From Xiphophorus maculatus (taxonomy: Eukaryota > Chordata > Actinopteri > Cyprinodontiformes > Poeciliidae), in the NCBI RefSeq assembly GCF_002775205.1, contig NC_036450.1, positions 18,681,479 to 18,745,478 on the forward strand: a stretch of DNA of 64,000 nt, given 5' to 3'. The position numbers were made by a program, and so were the translations under genes. This document shows, piece by piece, positions 63,801 through 64,000 of this stretch; position 1 is the stretch's first letter; each line of letters begins with the position of its first letter. A model generated the notes under the pieces. That model ran no database searches, was not told the origin of the DNA, and saw only the letters and a list, made by a program, of their open reading frames with translations.

Positions 63801-64000
63801 TTTTGAATTTACCCTTATATTTTCACCATAAAAACTATTTACCTTACCTTGTTTGGTATCATTATTTTCAGAACATCCTAAACTTTGTGATTTTACAGTG
63901 TTTGTTTCATTTTGACAAAATTTATTATCACATTGGAGCAAAAAACACACACAGAAACATGACGTCATGCCCGTCACAGGGCGGGCGTCGACCTCAAAAT
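60885..64000 (-). other. loxhd1 intron sequence
   Basis: No exon fitting the expected phase or a PLAT motif is seen on the minus strand in these 3.1 kb, so the stretch is taken as intron. It is AT-rich, with a small perfect 9-bp hairpin at 63240-63268 and no recognised transposon. The last 50 bases are GC-richer and might belong to an exon that continues outside. Confidence 0.5.

Noticed and set aside
63693-63977. 94-codon minus frame as a loxhd1 exon
   Set aside because: Cysteine-rich start without PLAT features and no matching splice sites.

Overview
This window is vertebrate nuclear DNA. Genes are interrupted by GT-AG introns, the background is AT-rich, and decayed Tc1/mariner transposons, a tRNA-derived SINE and LINE tails are scattered through it. 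Gene content and repeats point to a teleost fish. The 3' tail of the LINE at 18.0 kb looks, from memory, like copies common in livebearers and killifish (Cyprinodontiformes); that placement is inference.

Layout: 1-4.6 kb is gene-poor and repeat-bearing. A type II HSP40 gene (dnajb5-like, + strand, 4 coding exons, 383 aa) lies at 5.2-7.8 kb behind a TATA-like box, an 18-G run and a heat-shock element. At 10.5-12.8 kb a three-exon + strand gene encodes a 318-aa single-pass membrane protein with a PPNSP motif and a conserved tyrosine-rich C-terminus; I identify it as huluwa, the maternal dorsal-axis determinant known from fish and frogs. Tail to tail with it, atp5f1a (mitochondrial ATP synthase alpha, 551 aa, 11 exons, one with a GC-AG intron) runs on the - strand to 19.3 kb. 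A fish-type HIPK-like kinase (493 aa, 8 exons) follows at 21.0-23.9 kb (+).

The second half holds ark2n (C18orf25 orthologue, + strand, 26.2-33.7 kb), ark2c (RNF165 orthologue, + strand, 40.6-52.1 kb, 346 aa with a C-terminal RING-H2) and the 3' end of loxhd1 (- strand, 58.2-60.9 kb, PLAT domains), which continues beyond the window. The order atp5f1a - ark2n - ark2c - loxhd1 matches human 18q21.1 as I remember it, except that the human gap between ATP5F1A and C18orf25 holds HAUS1, where this fish has the HIPK-like kinase.

ark2n and ark2c resemble the N-terminal (SUMO-binding) and C-terminal (RING) halves of the ubiquitin ligase Arkadia/RNF111 and sit next to each other in the same orientation, like one gene split in two. 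ark2n also has a large open, phase-symmetric candidate cassette exon (133 codons) in its third-largest intron region, and ark2c has a candidate alternative terminal exon. Throughout the window there are unusually many short perfect hairpins, including three back to back at 24.63-24.77 kb, which look like template-switch mutations rather than transposon ends. All exon boundaries were derived by eye from splice consensus, reading phase and remembered family sequences; no database search was run.
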